This document shows, piece by piece, positions 1 through 5,871 of a stretch of 5,872 bases of DNA. The DNA comes from an uncultured Bacteroidales bacterium. GTDB taxonomy: Bacteria > Bacteroidota > Bacteroidia > Bacteroidales > F082. The position numbers were made by a program, and so were the translations under genes. How positions within the stretch are numbered: the stretch's first letter is position 1; every line of letters begins with the position of its first letter. A model generated the notes under the pieces. That model saw only the letters and a list, made by a program, of their open reading frames with translations. It ran no database searches and had not been told where the DNA came from. The stretch covers positions 1 through 5,872 of the forward strand of contig CALGBV010000125.1 in assembly GCA_937884015.1 (NCBI GenBank). Direction: 5' to 3'.

Positions 1-882
1 GAAGTAACCGCCAAGGCTGCCAAGCGCGGCATCCGCGTCACAGGTGCTGAGATTGTCGGTTTAATCCCGAAAAAAGTGCTCATTGACGCCGGCATCTATT
101 ATTTGGAAAAACAACACCGTTCTATCGGTATTGACGAAGCCGAAATCATCAAGATTGCCGTTAAGTCCATGGGACTTGATGATCTCAAGCCGTTCAATCC
201 GGAAGAAAAAGTCATTGAATATCTGTTAGCCAAAGAAGACAAAACGCCTAAGCTTGTTGACATGACCTGTACTGGTTTCGCCAACGAGACTGCCTCTGAA
301 AGTCCTGCTCCTGGCGGTGGTTCCATCTCTGCCTATATGGGTGCGCTTGGTGCAGCCCTCGGCACTATGGTAGCCAACCTCTCTTCACATAAACCGGGTT
401 GGGATTCCAGCTGGGAGACATTCTCCGATTGGGCATACAGAGGACAGCAGGTCAAAGACGCCCTGCTGGCACTTGTTGATGAAGACACCAACGCTTTCAA
501 TACCATTATGAATGCTTTCGGCCTGCCGAAGAAGACCGACGAAGAAAAGGCTGCCCGCTCAAAGGCCATTCAGGATGCCACGAAGTATGCTACTGAGGTT
601 CCTTTCCGTACCATGAAAGCCGCTTTCAGCGCTTTTGAAGTGGTTCGCGCCATGGCCGAAACCGGCAACCCGAACTCGGTCTCCGATGCTGGTGTCGGTG
701 CTTTGTGCGCCCGTTCTGCCGTCATGGGAGCGCATCTGAATGTCAAGATTAATGCCGCAAGTCTGAAAGATGAAGCCTTCAAGGCCGACATTTTGAAGCA
801 AGCAGCCGACATTGAAGCCGCCGCTTTGCAGCAGGAAAAGGAAATTTTGGCTATTGTTGAGAATGTAATCAACGGAAAATAA
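1..882 (+). CDS. ftcD: Bifunctional glutamate formimidoyltransferase / formimidoyl-THF cyclodeaminase, 3' part (5' end outside window)
   Basis: The reading frame is open from base 1 and gives 293 residues before a TAA stop. Family knowledge: the transferase half moves a formimino group from N-formimidoyl-glutamate to tetrahydrofolate, and the cyclodeaminase half releases ammonia to form 5,10-methenyl-THF, the last step of one histidine-degradation route in the cytosol. Residues 1 to about 84 match the end of the transferase half (GAEIVGLIPKK, then IAVKSMGL and EEKVIEYLL). Residues from about 85 on are the cyclodeaminase, with the SPAPGGGS motif at 101-108, DEDTNAF at 161-167 and NSVSDAGVGA at 225-234. 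This second domain is about 209 residues, as in mammalian FTCD, so it is complete; roughly 240 N-terminal residues are missing to the left. The GTG at 76 is only an internal codon: the homologous frame continues upstream of it. Other histidine-utilisation genes may lie further left but cannot be seen. Confidence 0.93.
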   Translation, partial: EVTAKAAKRGIRVTGAEIVGLIPKKVLIDAGIYYLEKQHRSIGIDEAEIIKIAVKSMGLDDLKPFNPEEKVIEYLLAKEDKTPKLVDMTCTGFANETASESPAPGGGSISAYMGALGAALGTMVANLSSHKPGWDSSWETFSDWAYRGQQVKDALLALVDEDTNAFNTIMNAFGLPKKTDEEKAARSKAIQDATKYATEVPFRTMKAAFSAFEVVRAMAETGNPNSVSDAGVGALCARSAVMGAHLNVKINAASLKDEAFKADILKQAADIEAAALQQEKEILAIVENVINGK

Positions 883-911
883 GTTAGTTATAAAAAATAT
901 TGCAAAAGCGG

Positions 912-941
912 TTGCGGGAATGGAAAAATTATCTATTTTTG
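912..941 (+). promoter_or_regulatory. Bacteroidetes-type promoter of rpmG operon
   Basis: A -33 TTG lies at 912-914, followed by 19 bases and then TATTTTTG at 934-941, a full match to the Bacteroidetes -7 consensus TAnnTTTG. The GCAG following the Ts is common at starts of ribosomal genes in this group. Transcription would begin near 945, giving a leader of about 25 bases before rpmG. The promoter separates the ribosomal operon from ftcD. Confidence 0.8.
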
Positions 942-969
942 CAGTCCAAATTTGAAAGGAAGATAAGCA

Positions 970-1158
970 ATGTCAAAGAAACAGAAAGACGCACGTGTAA
1001 AGGTCATCCTCGAATGCACCGAACATAAGGCAAGTGGTATGCCTGGCACATCCAGATATTATACCATGAAGAACAAGAAGAACACTCCTGACCGTTTGGA
1101 GTTGATGAAGTATAACCCAATCCTTAAGAAAATGACCCTCCATAAGGAGATTAAATAA
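970..1158 (+). CDS. rpmG: Large-subunit ribosomal protein bL33
   Basis: This 62-residue basic protein of the 50S subunit shows the bL33 pattern: KVILECTEH, then SRYYTMKNKKNTPDRLELMKYNP and a final KEIK. The insertion GMPGTSRY is the form I associate with Bacteroidetes. Only one cysteine (C16) is present and the KYNPILKK segment lacks the second Cys pair, so this is the zinc-free (C-minus) type. An SD-like AGGAAG lies at 957-962, 7 bases before the ATG, although Bacteroidetes ribosomes generally do not rely on SD pairing. A strong promoter lies just upstream and the DUF4295 gene follows after 9 bases, so the two are probably co-transcribed. rpmB (bL28), which precedes rpmG in many Bacteroidales, is not next to it here. 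Confidence 0.95.
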   Translation: MSKKQKDARVKVILECTEHKASGMPGTSRYYTMKNKKNTPDRLELMKYNPILKKMTLHKEIK

Positions 1159-1167
1159 TTTATAGTT

Positions 1168-1320
1168 ATGGCAAAGAAAGCTGTTGCTACACTTCGTAGC
1201 TTGGATAAGACCTTTAGCAAGATTATCAGAATGAAGCGCTCAGAAAAGACTGGTGCTTACTATTTCGAAGAAACAGTAGTTCCTGCTGACAAGGTTCAGG
1301 AATTCCTCGCCAAGAGATAA
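1168..1320 (+). CDS. DUF4295 family small basic protein (probable ribosomal protein)
   Basis: Direct translation gives a 50-residue lysine- and arginine-rich protein that starts MAKKAVATLRSLDKTFSKII and ends VQEFLAKR, with a TAA stop. It matches the DUF4295 family, found next to rpmG across Bacteroidetes. From memory, a cryo-EM study of the Flavobacterium johnsoniae ribosome described a new large-subunit protein, bL38; I believe it is this family but cannot confirm that here. Small size, basic charge, position directly behind bL33 and sharing of its promoter and terminator all fit a ribosomal role. The start is the only ATG of the frame after the rpmG stop that gives the full family N-terminus. 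The gene is easy to miss because of its length. Confidence 0.9.
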   Translation: MAKKAVATLRSLDKTFSKIIRMKRSEKTGAYYFEETVVPADKVQEFLAKR

Positions 1321-1342
1321 ATTGCTTAATTAGGTGAATTTT

Positions 1343-1382
1343 AATAGCTTTTCCATAACAACTTATGGAAAAGCTATTTTTT
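1343..1382 (+). terminator. Rho-independent terminator after rpmG–DUF4295
   Basis: A perfect 16-bp inverted repeat, AATAGCTTTTCCATAA at 1343-1358 and its reverse complement at 1363-1378, encloses a CAAC loop. The T run spans 1377-1382 and a second T-rich stretch follows. It lies 22 bases after the DUF4295 stop and separates the ribosomal pair from ftsY. The stem is A+T-rich but long. It is nearly symmetric, though few Ts flank the minus-strand side. Confidence 0.88.
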
Positions 1383-1406
1383 CGTTTTTATAACCGAAGG
1401 GATAAA

Positions 1407-1454
1407 CGGTTCCTTGAGCCTGTCGAAAGGACGTGCTGAAAAACCGGTTCCCTT
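1407..1454 (+). repeat. Dispersed intergenic repeat-like element (GAGCCTGTCGAA core)
   Basis: The core GAGCCTGTCGAAAGGA at 1416-1431 closely resembles the CTTCGACAAGCTCAGG-type intergenic repeats I know from many Bacteroidetes and other genomes. TCCTT (1411-1415) and AAGGA (1427-1431) can pair around it as a small hairpin. The near-identical direct repeats CGGTTCCTT (1407-1415) and CGGTTCCCTT (1445-1454) bracket it. Only one copy is in the window, so its repeated nature is a recollection. No clear promoter element for ftsY is seen in the gap 1383-1469. Confidence 0.5.
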
Positions 1455-1469
1455 CCAAAACAAAGCATT

Positions 1470-2432
1470 ATGGGCCTGTTCTCATTCTTAACGAAGAAAA
1501 AGGAAAAGGAGACCAAGGAAGACCTTGACAAAGGTTTGGAAAAGACCAAGACTTCCGTTTTCTCCAAAATCACAAAAGCCATCATGGGCAAGTCGACTGT
1601 CGATGATGAGGTGCTTGACAATCTTGAAGAGATTCTCATCACCTCTGATGTCGGTGTCGAAACGACCCTGAAAATCATCGACCGTATCCAGGCGCGCGTG
1701 GCTCGCGACAAGTATGTCGGTACCAATGAGTTGAATTCCATCCTGAAACAGGAAATCGCTGCCTTGTTGCAGGAAAATGAATCGGGTGATGGAACTACAT
1801 TCGACATTCCTGCCGATAAGAAGCCGTACGTCATCATGGTGGTCGGCGTGAATGGTGTGGGCAAGACCACGACCATTGGCAAACTGGCTCATAATTTCAA
1901 GAATGCAGGCAAGAAAGTCGTGCTTGGCGCTTCCGACACTTTCCGCGCTGCCGCTGTTGAGCAGTTGCAGATTTGGGCCGATAGGGTAGGCGTGCCGATT
2001 GTCCAGCAGGGCATGGGTGCCGATCCGGCATCGGTGGCTTTCGATACCATCAAGTCGGCTGTGGCTCAGGATGCCGATGTCGTCATTATTGATACGGCTG
2101 GCCGTTTGCACAACAAGGTCAACTTGATGCGCGAACTGACTAAGATTAAGACCGTCATGCAGAAAGTCGTTCCCGATGCACCGCATGAAGTGTTGCTGGT
2201 TTTGGACGCTTCTACAGGCCAAAATGCTATCGAACAGGCCAAGCAATTCACGGCTGCTACCGAAGTCAATGCTTTGGCTTTGACGAAACTTGACGGTACG
2301 GCAAAGGGCGGCGTTGTCATCGGCATTTCCGACCAGTTTAGGATTCCGGTAAAATACATTGGCGTTGGCGAAGGCATCGATCACCTCCAAATCTTTGACA
2401 GAAAGGCTTTTGTCGACAGCTTGTTTGAATGA
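1470..2432 (+). CDS. ftsY: Signal recognition particle receptor FtsY (SRP GTPase)
   Basis: This 320-residue protein is the membrane-associated GTPase that receives SRP-bound ribosomes and passes them to the Sec translocon. A short charged N-terminus (residues 1-30, lysine-rich) replaces the long acidic A domain of E. coli FtsY. The helical N domain covers about 30-105, and the G domain follows: P-loop GVNGVGKTT at 126-134, DTFRAAA at 156-162, DTAGR at 208-212, TKLD (guanine specificity) at 272-275, and GVGEG at 298-302. FtsY and Ffh share these motifs, but there is no methionine-rich M domain after the G domain, so this is FtsY and not Ffh. It ends in DRKAFVDSLFE like other FtsY proteins and is full length. 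The ATG at 1470 is the only good start; no strong SD is present, as usual for the phylum. The upstream terminator implies its own promoter or read-through. Confidence 0.97.
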   Translation: MGLFSFLTKKKEKETKEDLDKGLEKTKTSVFSKITKAIMGKSTVDDEVLDNLEEILITSDVGVETTLKIIDRIQARVARDKYVGTNELNSILKQEIAALLQENESGDGTTFDIPADKKPYVIMVVGVNGVGKTTTIGKLAHNFKNAGKKVVLGASDTFRAAAVEQLQIWADRVGVPIVQQGMGADPASVAFDTIKSAVAQDADVVIIDTAGRLHNKVNLMRELTKIKTVMQKVVPDAPHEVLLVLDASTGQNAIEQAKQFTAATEVNALALTKLDGTAKGGVVIGISDQFRIPVKYIGVGEGIDHLQIFDRKAFVDSLFE

Positions 2433-2456
2433 GATTTATATTAATTATAATGTGAT

Positions 2457-2744
2457 ATGGGAACAATAACAACTTCATCGGTTCAAAATTCTCAGTTAGA
2501 GGCTTTGTGGACTCTGATTTTAAATCAAGAGAGAGATGTCCAGCTATCTTTATCAGCCCGTTTGAATTTGTTGCTAAATTCAAATGCTGTTTCAAAAAAT
2601 AGCGATTCTGTTTTTCATGATGAATTTGAAGTGTATGCCAGTGTCACAAAGGCTTTGATGGAGTTAAAAGAAGCACAAAAGACAAAAGAAACTCTTCCGG
2701 ACGCATTTGATTTAGTCGCTGAACTCGAAAATGATGACCAATGA
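2457..2744 (+). CDS. Probable antitoxin of a type II toxin–antitoxin module
   Basis: This 95-residue protein starts 24 bases after ftsY. Its stop overlaps the toxin's start in an ATGA (2741-2744), which implies translational coupling, antitoxin first, the usual order for RelE/ParE modules. I cannot place it in a named antitoxin family. The N-terminal half (residues 13-42, LEALWTLIL then LSLSARLNLLL) looks helical and could form a dimerisation or DNA-binding part. The C-terminal half is polar and acidic and ends AELENDDQ, as expected for a toxin-wrapping tail. An earlier ATG at 2450 is followed at once by TGA, so the start at 2457 is secure. The gene is clearly more AT-rich than ftsY and rimO (32% GC in 2581-2640), pointing to acquisition. 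Its role is inferred mainly from the partner. Confidence 0.65.
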   Translation: MGTITTSSVQNSQLEALWTLILNQERDVQLSLSARLNLLLNSNAVSKNSDSVFHDEFEVYASVTKALMELKEAQKTKETLPDAFDLVAELENDDQ

Positions 2745-3085
2745 AAGTCAGTATAGACTTTTTGCCTGAGTTTGCCCGCAATCTGAAAAGGTATGGGAAA
2801 AAATATAAATCCCTTGCAGCGGATTATGCGTCTTTTTTGGAATCGTTACAGTCAAATCCTTTTCAAGGCGATGATTTAGGTAATGGTGTTAGGAAAGTCC
2901 GAATGGCTGTTTCGTCAAAAGGAAAGGGAAAAAGTGGCGGAATGCGAGTTATCACATATTGTATTAATGTGATTACTGATGAAGAAATAAACATTACACT
3001 TTTGACAATTTATGATAAAAGTGAAATACAAAATATTTCTGACGCATATCTCAAATGGCTTGTAAATGAATTGAATAAAAGATAG
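2741..3085 (+). CDS. RelE/ParE-family toxin
   Basis: This 114-residue basic protein has the pattern of Bacteroidetes RelE/ParE-superfamily toxins: an N-terminal FLPEFARNLKRYGKKY helix region, NPFQGDDLGNGVRKVRM at 39-55, the glycine/lysine loop SKGKGKSGGMRV at 59-70, and the strand LLTIYDKSEIQNIS at 87-100. R51, R54, R69 and the YDKSE segment (91-95) are candidates for RNA contact by analogy. Members of the superfamily are either ribosome-dependent mRNA nucleases (RelE, HigB) or gyrase poisons (ParE); the sequence alone does not decide which. It overlaps the upstream antitoxin by 4 bases and lies 5 bases before rimO. GC is very low (about 25% in 3001-3060), unlike the flanking genes. The frame is intact, with no sign of decay. 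Confidence 0.85.
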   Translation: MKVSIDFLPEFARNLKRYGKKYKSLAADYASFLESLQSNPFQGDDLGNGVRKVRMAVSSKGKGKSGGMRVITYCINVITDEEINITLLTIYDKSEIQNISDAYLKWLVNELNKR

Positions 3086-3090
3086 TAGTC

Positions 3091-4380
3091 TTGAGAAAAC
3101 CAATTTTAAATATCGTAACGCTCGGCTGCTCAAAGAATAAGGTTGATTCCGAACATTTGGCGGCCTTGCTCGAAAAACAATTCCTGATTCGTCACGATTC
3201 CGACCGCAAATCAGATGTGGTGATGATTAACACTTGTGGCTTCATCGGCGATGCCCAAGAGGAATCCATCGACACGATTTTGGAATATGCGGAATTGCGT
3301 AAGCAGAATAAAATCAGCAAACTGTATGTGATGGGTTGCCTCTCGCAGCGTTTCCGTAAGGAGTTGCAAGAGGAGATCCACGAGGTTGATGCCTGGTATG
3401 GCGTTGAAAGCGTCGATAAGGTGGCCGCTGACATTCTAAAGGAAGATGTGCCATGCGGTTTTGTCACGCAGCGTGTTTTGTCTACGCCAAGCCATTATGC
3501 TTATCTGAAGATTTCGGAAGGCTGCAACCGCCGCTGTGCTTTTTGTGCCATTCCGCTGATTCGTGGCAGTCATGTCTCCGTGCCAATGGACAAACTTCTT
3601 GAAGAGGCGCAAATGTTGGCCAAGAAAGGTGTTAAGGAATTGATTCTCATCGCGCAAGACTTGACGTATTATGGCATCGACTTGGATGGCAAATCACATA
3701 TCGTGGAATTGGTCAAGGAATTGTGCAAGATTGACGGCTTTGAATGGATTCGCCTGCATTACGGCTATCCGCTCGGTTTTCCGAATGAATTGCTCGATTT
3801 GATGCGCGAAAATCCGAAACTTTGTCATTATATCGACTTGCCTCTGCAACACATCACCACATCAATTTTGAAACGTATGCGCCGTGGTGTCGACCGTGAG
3901 CAGACCATTGGCTTTGTCGAAAATGTGCGCAAGCATGTGCCAGACATTGCTTTCCGCACGACTTTCATCGTTGGTTTTCCTGGCGAGACTGAAGCGGATT
4001 TTGAAGAACTCTGTCAGTTTGTCCGCGATATGCGTTTTGAACGCGCAGGCGTTTTTGCCTATTCTCCCGAGGAAGGCACGCCGGCTTACGAAATGGAAGA
4101 CGATGTCCCTGATGAGGTGAAACAGGAACGTGTCGACAGGTTGATGACTATCCAGCAGGATATTTCGCTTGAAATCAACGGAATGCGTGTCAGCAAAACT
4201 GAAAAGGTCTTGGTCGACCGCTTGGAAGGTGATTATTACATTGCCCGTTCGCAATATGATTCGCCGGAAGTGGATGACGAGATTCTCATTCCTGCTGACA
4301 ACGAATTGGAAATCGGGAAATTTTATCAAGTGAAAATCACGCAGGCCGATTATTTCGACTGCTATGCGGAAATAATCTGA
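3091..4380 (+). CDS. rimO: Ribosomal protein uS12 methylthiotransferase RimO
   Basis: This 429-residue radical-SAM enzyme adds a methylthio group to the beta-carbon of a conserved aspartate of uS12 (Asp88/89 in E. coli numbering). The N-terminal methylthiotransferase domain holds the three cysteines of the auxiliary 4Fe-4S cluster: C13 (TLGCSKNKVDSE), C49 (INTCGF) and C83 (VMGCLSQRF). The radical-SAM CxxxCxxC is C145, C149, C152 (SEGCNRRCAFC). A TRAM domain covers roughly 367-429. The TLGCSKN N-terminus separates RimO from MiaB. The start is TTG: an in-frame TGA at 3067-3069 blocks upstream extension, no ATG occurs before the conserved TLGCSKN, and the TTG gives the normal RimO N-terminus. 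It follows the toxin stop by 5 bases, so translation may be coupled to the toxin gene. A terminator follows directly. Confidence 0.96.
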   Translation: MRKPILNIVTLGCSKNKVDSEHLAALLEKQFLIRHDSDRKSDVVMINTCGFIGDAQEESIDTILEYAELRKQNKISKLYVMGCLSQRFRKELQEEIHEVDAWYGVESVDKVAADILKEDVPCGFVTQRVLSTPSHYAYLKISEGCNRRCAFCAIPLIRGSHVSVPMDKLLEEAQMLAKKGVKELILIAQDLTYYGIDLDGKSHIVELVKELCKIDGFEWIRLHYGYPLGFPNELLDLMRENPKLCHYIDLPLQHITTSILKRMRRGVDREQTIGFVENVRKHVPDIAFRTTFIVGFPGETEADFEELCQFVRDMRFERAGVFAYSPEEGTPAYEMEDDVPDEVKQERVDRLMTIQQDISLEINGMRVSKTEKVLVDRLEGDYYIARSQYDSPEVDDEILIPADNELEIGKFYQVKITQADYFDCYAEII

Positions 4381-4393
4381 AAAAAATAAATCG

Positions 4394-4419
4394 AGCCGCT
4401 TGCAAGAGCGGCTTTTTTT
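4394..4419 (+). terminator. Rho-independent terminator after rimO
   Basis: A 7-bp GC-rich stem, AGCCGCT (4394-4400) with AGCGGCT (4407-4413), encloses a TGCAAG loop and is followed by seven Ts (4413-4419, the first also in the stem). It begins 13 bases after the rimO stop and would end the ftsY/TA/rimO transcript. The A run at 4381-4386 could also give some function on the other strand. Confidence 0.9.
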
Positions 4420-4431
4420 ATGCTAATTTTG
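4400..4431 (+). promoter_or_regulatory. Bacteroidetes-type promoter of the beta-propeller gene
   Basis: TAATTTTG at 4424-4431 is a full match to the -7 consensus TAnnTTTG. The best -33 element is TTG at 4400-4402, 21 bases upstream, which lies within the rimO terminator hairpin. Transcription would start near 4435, only about 10 bases before the first ATG (4445) or 16 before the second (4451). The -7 element is well supported; the -33 choice is weaker. Confidence 0.65.
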
Positions 4432-4444
4432 TAGGCAAAATACC

Positions 4445-5581
4445 ATGCTTATGAAAAGATTGTTTTCGTTGATGCTTCTTATGTCGGCAGTCCTGTCTGT
4501 CCATGCTCAGATGAATCCACACCTCGATAGATATGAAGTCGTCGGGCGTAATTTAGTGGATAATTGTGATATTACAGCGTTCAAGGAGATTTTTGATAAC
4601 GAAATCTATCGTACGGTTTTTGATTCTATATCGAATACCGCACTCGTCACTTTATGGAAACGTCCTGATTCGGAAAATCTGAAGAATAGTGATTATAATA
4701 GTACAATCGTTTACTACGATCTTGCAAAGCAAACGGTTAAGTGGGAAAAAAATGTCAATCTGAAAAATGATGTCCTTGAAAAGATGGGAACGTATATTTA
4801 TCATGAAAAAAATGATCATTCCTATCTGCTTGATCCGGAAACGGGTAAAAGTAAATTTAAATTTGAGAAAAACCTGCATACCGTATTGTTCGGTGCCGAG
4901 GAAGGCTGGATTCTCTGTGCTACTTATAATGACCTTTTTGGACATTACGGCAGCGTGCAAAAGATAAATCTCAATACAGGGGAATTGATTTGGAAGAAAG
5001 AGGCGAATTTGGATTATGGCTTAAAGGCGCACGGGGTCCTTCATGATTCCACTGTTTTGTTTGTGGGTGCCGGATTGCGGGGTGTCAACGTGAATAAAGG
5101 TTCAATGTGGACACTTGATATTAAGACTGATGAATCGGGCTATATCGATTATAAAAAGAAACTGTATGTGGGTGTCTATTCTAATGTCTTGAAGGAAGAT
5201 AGCACTGCCATGTATTTTGCAGGTGGCGATAGAATCGTGAAACTGAATGTAGATGGGTCATTGGTTTGGCAGTATGAATTCCCTTCTGATATGATGAGCA
5301 AGTCACATATTGGATTGTCGAAAGGATATTTAGTCCTTGTCAATCATGGGTTTACTTATGGGTCAAATTATCTTGTCCCGATTGGCGAACCGTTTTTTTC
5401 AGTGTTTGACAGGAATACGGGAGCGAGAAGATATGTCTGCAATTGCAATAAGTATACTGACTTTATCATTGACGCCATAGAAGATGATGGGTATTTGTAT
5501 ATGCTTTTCCAAAAAAAGCATTCCGAACAGATGATTTCAAAGTTCCGGATGATTGACGGCATGATGATTACACCGATTTGA
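4445..5581 (+). CDS. Secreted beta-propeller protein with PQQ-like repeats, 3' end probably lost
   Basis: The frame encodes 378 residues. A Sec signal peptide is clear: positive MKR, a hydrophobic stretch, and a likely cleavage after A21 (VHA|Q); no lipobox cysteine. After it come at least five strand-turn-strand units of the PQQ-like/WD40-like type, near residues 88-104, 126-143 (LLDPETGKSKFKFEKN), 171-188 (KINLNTGELIWKKEAN), 262-279 and 317-334 (VFDRNTGARRY). The protein is therefore an exported beta-propeller; no enzyme function can be assigned, and the repeats do not prove PQQ binding. ATG at 4451 (MKRLF) is an equally good start. Homologous-looking sequence runs to about residue 371 (KFRMIDG); the last six codons and the stop at 5579-5581 read through sequence that encodes the cotransporter on the other strand, so the natural C-terminus is probably missing. 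GC is low (38% in 5281-5340). Confidence 0.75.
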   Translation: MLMKRLFSLMLLMSAVLSVHAQMNPHLDRYEVVGRNLVDNCDITAFKEIFDNEIYRTVFDSISNTALVTLWKRPDSENLKNSDYNSTIVYYDLAKQTVKWEKNVNLKNDVLEKMGTYIYHEKNDHSYLLDPETGKSKFKFEKNLHTVLFGAEEGWILCATYNDLFGHYGSVQKINLNTGELIWKKEANLDYGLKAHGVLHDSTVLFVGAGLRGVNVNKGSMWTLDIKTDESGYIDYKKKLYVGVYSNVLKEDSTAMYFAGGDRIVKLNVDGSLVWQYEFPSDMMSKSHIGLSKGYLVLVNHGFTYGSNYLVPIGEPFFSVFDRNTGARRYVCNCNKYTDFIIDAIEDDGYLYMLFQKKHSEQMISKFRMIDGMMITPI

Positions 5582-5871
5582 AAAGCGACCAATTGCGCGG
5601 TAACGGTGGTTCCGATGTTGGCTCCGAAGATAATACCGATGGACTGCGGCAGCGTCAGCAGTCCGGCATTGATGAAGCCGATGACCATCACGGTCATGGC
5701 AGACGACGACTGAATGACCGCCGTCACGCCCGTGCCGAGAAGGACGCCCTTCATCGGAGTGCTCGACAGCTTATACAGGACGATCTCCAGTCTGCTGCCG
5801 GAGACCGTATAAACAACGGCGGTATCATCGCCCCTGTCCATCAGCAGAATGCGTGTTCTGCCGTATTTATC
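5558..5871 (-). CDS. Na+/phosphate cotransporter fragment (PNaS/NptA family)
   Basis: The minus-strand frame enters from the right edge at 5871. From 5802 downward it reads SGSRLEIVLYKLSSTPMKG, then GTGVTAVIQSSSAMTVMVIG (QSSS at 5712-5701), then LPQSIGIIFGANIGTTVTAQ, LVAFQIG. The QSSS motif and GANIGTTVTA are signatures of the first Na+/Pi-cotransporter repeat, a membrane protein importing phosphate with sodium. Full members are several hundred residues with a second QSSS repeat; only about 80 recognisable residues are here. Similarity ends near VIIMPSI (about 5558); the frame then runs antisense through the propeller gene to a stop at 5368 and has no meaning there. The roughly 23 residues at the right edge (5803-5871) do not resemble the expected N-terminal helix. 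GC is high (about 59% in 5581-5760). The fragment is broken on its 3' side, by rearrangement or assembly error. Confidence 0.75.

Noticed and set aside
902..915. GCAA/TTGC inverted repeat after ftcD as a terminator
   Set aside because: The stem is only four pairs and no T run follows; the bases overlap the rpmG promoter -33 region.
1488..2390. A 300-codon open frame on the minus strand across ftsY
   Set aside because: It is fully antisense to a clear FtsY gene, has no recognisable protein features, and arises from the codon bias of the real gene.
2436..2450. TTATA–TTAAT–TATAA inverted repeat before the antitoxin as an operator
   Set aside because: It is short and made only of A and T, and no promoter could be placed with it.
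2425..3076. TTGAAT at 2425-2430 and again at 3071-3076, as a target-site duplication of the toxin–antitoxin insertion
   Set aside because: Six bases in AT-rich sequence match easily by chance, the copies lie within coding sequence, and no transposase or terminal repeats are present.
3862..4329. A 155-codon minus-strand frame within rimO
   Set aside because: It lies fully inside the well-supported RimO coding region and its translation resembles no known family.
5368..5557. C-terminal extension of the minus-strand cotransporter frame
   Set aside because: Past VIIMPSI the residues are low-sense antisense of the propeller gene, so I do not count this part as coding.
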